From: Collinsella sp.
GTDB lineage: Bacteria; Actinomycetota; Coriobacteriia; Coriobacteriales; Coriobacteriaceae
Direction: 5' to 3'
DNA: 64,000 nt
Assembly (NCBI GenBank): GCA_018382295.1
Contig: JAGZQF010000012.1
Location: forward strand, 1 to 64,000
Shown: in pieces, positions 62,752-64,000 of the stretch
Numbering within the stretch: the stretch's first letter is position 1
How the letters are laid out: each line of letters opens with the position of its first letter
Position numbers and translations under genes: made by a program
Notes under the pieces: generated by a model
Databases searched by the model: none
Seen by the model: the letters and a program-made list of their open reading frames with translations, nothing else
Told to the model about the DNA's origin: nothing

Positions 62752-64000
62752 ATGGAATCGATCGTTAAGTTCTTGGAGAAAGGTCAGCCGTACTTCGACA
62801 AGGTCTCTAAGAACATCTACCTTCAGGCCATTAAAGACGGCTTTTTGGCAGCAATGCCCATCATCCTGTCTTCTTCTGTCTTCCTGCTTATTTCGACCCT
62901 GCCGGGCGTTGTCGCCACGGTCGGCGGCTTTACGCTGCCCGACTGGTGGAACGTCGACGTCGTGAACTTCTGCAACAAGGTTTACAACTTCACGATGGGC
63001 GTCGTGGGCATCATGGTCGCCGGCACCACCGCAAGCGCGCTGACCGGCTCCAAGAACCGCCGCATGCCTGCCGGCAAGGCCATCAACGCCACGAGCACCA
63101 TGGTCGCCGCCATGTGCGCCATGCTCATCTTGGCCGTTACCCAGACGAGTGCCAAGATCGACGGCGCCGATGTCTCGGTGTTCTTTACCGACAACATGGG
63201 CACCAAGGGCCTGCTGAGCTCCTTTGTCGCCGCATTTGCCACGGTCAACATCTATGCCTTCTGCATTAAGCGAGACATCACCATCAAGCTGCCCAAAGAA
63301 GTCCCCGGCGCCATCGCCCAGAACTTCCGCGACATCTTCGCCTTCAGCTTCTCCATCCTGTTTGTCGCCGTCATCGACGTTATCTGCCGCACCTGCTTGG
63401 CCGTCCCGTTTGCCAACGTCATCTCCACGCTGGTGAGCCCGCTGTTCGCCGCTGCCGATTCCTACGCCGGCCTCGCCCTCATCTGGTTCATGATCCCGCT
63501 GTTCTGGTTCATGGGCATCCACGGCCCCTCGGTCGTTAAGCCTGCCCTCAACGCCGCGCTGTTTGGCAACATCACCACCAACCTCGCCACGCTGCAGGCC
63601 GGCGGTCACCCCGCCCTCGCCCTGACCGAAAACTTCGGTAACTACATCGGCGAACTCGGCGGCACCGGCGCCACGTTCATTGTCCCGATCATCTTCCTGC
63701 TCTTTATGCGCTCCAAGCAGCTCAAGGCCGTCGGCAAAGCCTCTGTCGTGCCCGTGATGTTCGCCGTCAACGAGCCGCTGCTGTTCGCCGCGCCCATCAT
63801 CCTCAACCCGTACTTCCTGATCCCGTTCCTGTTTGCCCCCGTGGCCAACGTCCTCATTGGTAAGTTCTTCATCGACTTTTTGGGCATGAACGGCTTTATC
63901 TATGCCATGCCGTGGGCACTCCCCGGACCGATCGGCACCTTCATCGACACCAACTTCCAGCCGATCTCTCTGGTCCTGGTTGTCGTCCTGCTGGTCGTTG
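62752..64000 (+). CDS. PTS lactose/cellobiose-type EIIC, cut by the window end
   Basis: The first 416 residues of an EIIC domain are present and no stop occurs before the window ends. It is a paralogue of the transporter at 56220, with the same opening pattern (EKGQPYFDKVSKNIYLQAIKDGF), the GIHGPSVVKPALNAAL loop and NEPLLFAAPIILNP. An attached EIIB domain, as in LacE, may lie beyond the edge. The ATG at 62752 has GAGGAGCG. It forms an operon with the GH1 gene at 61133 and needs an EIIA from elsewhere, perhaps 54305. Confidence 0.93.
   Translation, partial: MESIVKFLEKGQPYFDKVSKNIYLQAIKDGFLAAMPIILSSSVFLLISTLPGVVATVGGFTLPDWWNVDVVNFCNKVYNFTMGVVGIMVAGTTASALTGSKNRRMPAGKAINATSTMVAAMCAMLILAVTQTSAKIDGADVSVFFTDNMGTKGLLSSFVAAFATVNIYAFCIKRDITIKLPKEVPGAIAQNFRDIFAFSFSILFVAVIDVICRTCLAVPFANVISTLVSPLFAAADSYAGLALIWFMIPLFWFMGIHGPSVVKPALNAALFGNITTNLATLQAGGHPALALTENFGNYIGELGGTGATFIVPIIFLLFMRSKQLKAVGKASVVPVMFAVNEPLLFAAPIILNPYFLIPFLFAPVANVLIGKFFIDFLGMNGFIYAMPWALPGPIGTFIDTNFQPISLVLVVVLLVV

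Overview
The window looks like a chromosomal segment of a gut Coriobacteriia, most likely Collinsella or a close relative. This is an inference from high GC, several LacI-regulated PTS sugar operons beside a pyruvate formate-lyase, the aspartate-family genes, and many short palindromic intergenic repeats. No rRNA, tRNA or CRISPR array was recognised.

Layout. 0-1.9 kb: an XRE-type regulator with a C-terminal membrane domain, cut by an in-frame TAG, and palindromic repeats. 1.9-7.0 kb: an ABC exporter whose permease carries an internal deletion and frameshift, a GyrI-like protein, the N-terminal remnant of an Abi-family gene, and an O6-methylguanine-DNA methyltransferase. 7.3-12.6 kb: asd, lysC, thrC and thrB, making the aspartate/threonine branch; the 3' end of asd is fused to half of a palindromic element. 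12.9-16.2 kb: ysxC, mtnN, pflA and degV. 16.5-22.2 kb: a sucrose/fructan operon (two GH32 enzymes, PTS EIIBC) with its LacI regulator. 22.3-24.0 kb: an IS110-type element inserted inside a large palindrome. 24.0-26.4 kb: a two-piece pyruvate formate-lyase. 26.9-28.7 kb: a ketodeoxygluconate-type permease and a short-chain dehydrogenase. 29.0-33.7 kb: a MarR regulator with a heterodimeric ABC exporter. 34.3-35.2 kb: a broken DAHP synthase gene. 35.6-38.5 kb: a BceAB-like ABC transporter. 38.7-39.7 kb: a NUDIX-Vsr fusion. 40.4-43.6 kb: a class II aldolase, a DeoR regulator and an A-type flavoprotein. 43.7-47.9 kb: a LacI regulator with galK and galT. 48.0-49.6 kb: a DUF4143 ATPase gene between direct repeats, with three 33-bp iterons in front. 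49.6-64 kb: a large lactose region with lacABC and a lacX-like mutarotase, an EIIA, two LacI regulators, two EIIC(B) transporters and two 6-phospho-beta-galactosidases. The last transporter runs off the window.

The genes work together as a fermentative sugar module. PTS proteins import and phosphorylate sucrose and lactose-type sugars, GH32 and GH1 enzymes cleave the products, galactose is handled by both the Leloir enzymes (galKT) and the tagatose-6-phosphate enzymes (lacABC plus an aldolase), and pyruvate goes to PFL. A shared motif, ACCGTTCRCSG, lies upstream of seven of these units, including pflB, and suggests one global regulator. Three LacI paralogues have related but different operators.

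The second theme is palindromic DNA: at least six repeat families sit between genes, and two of them contribute the C-termini of proteins (asd, lacC). Four genes show signs of deletion or a premature stop, which may be real decay or sequence/assembly error.
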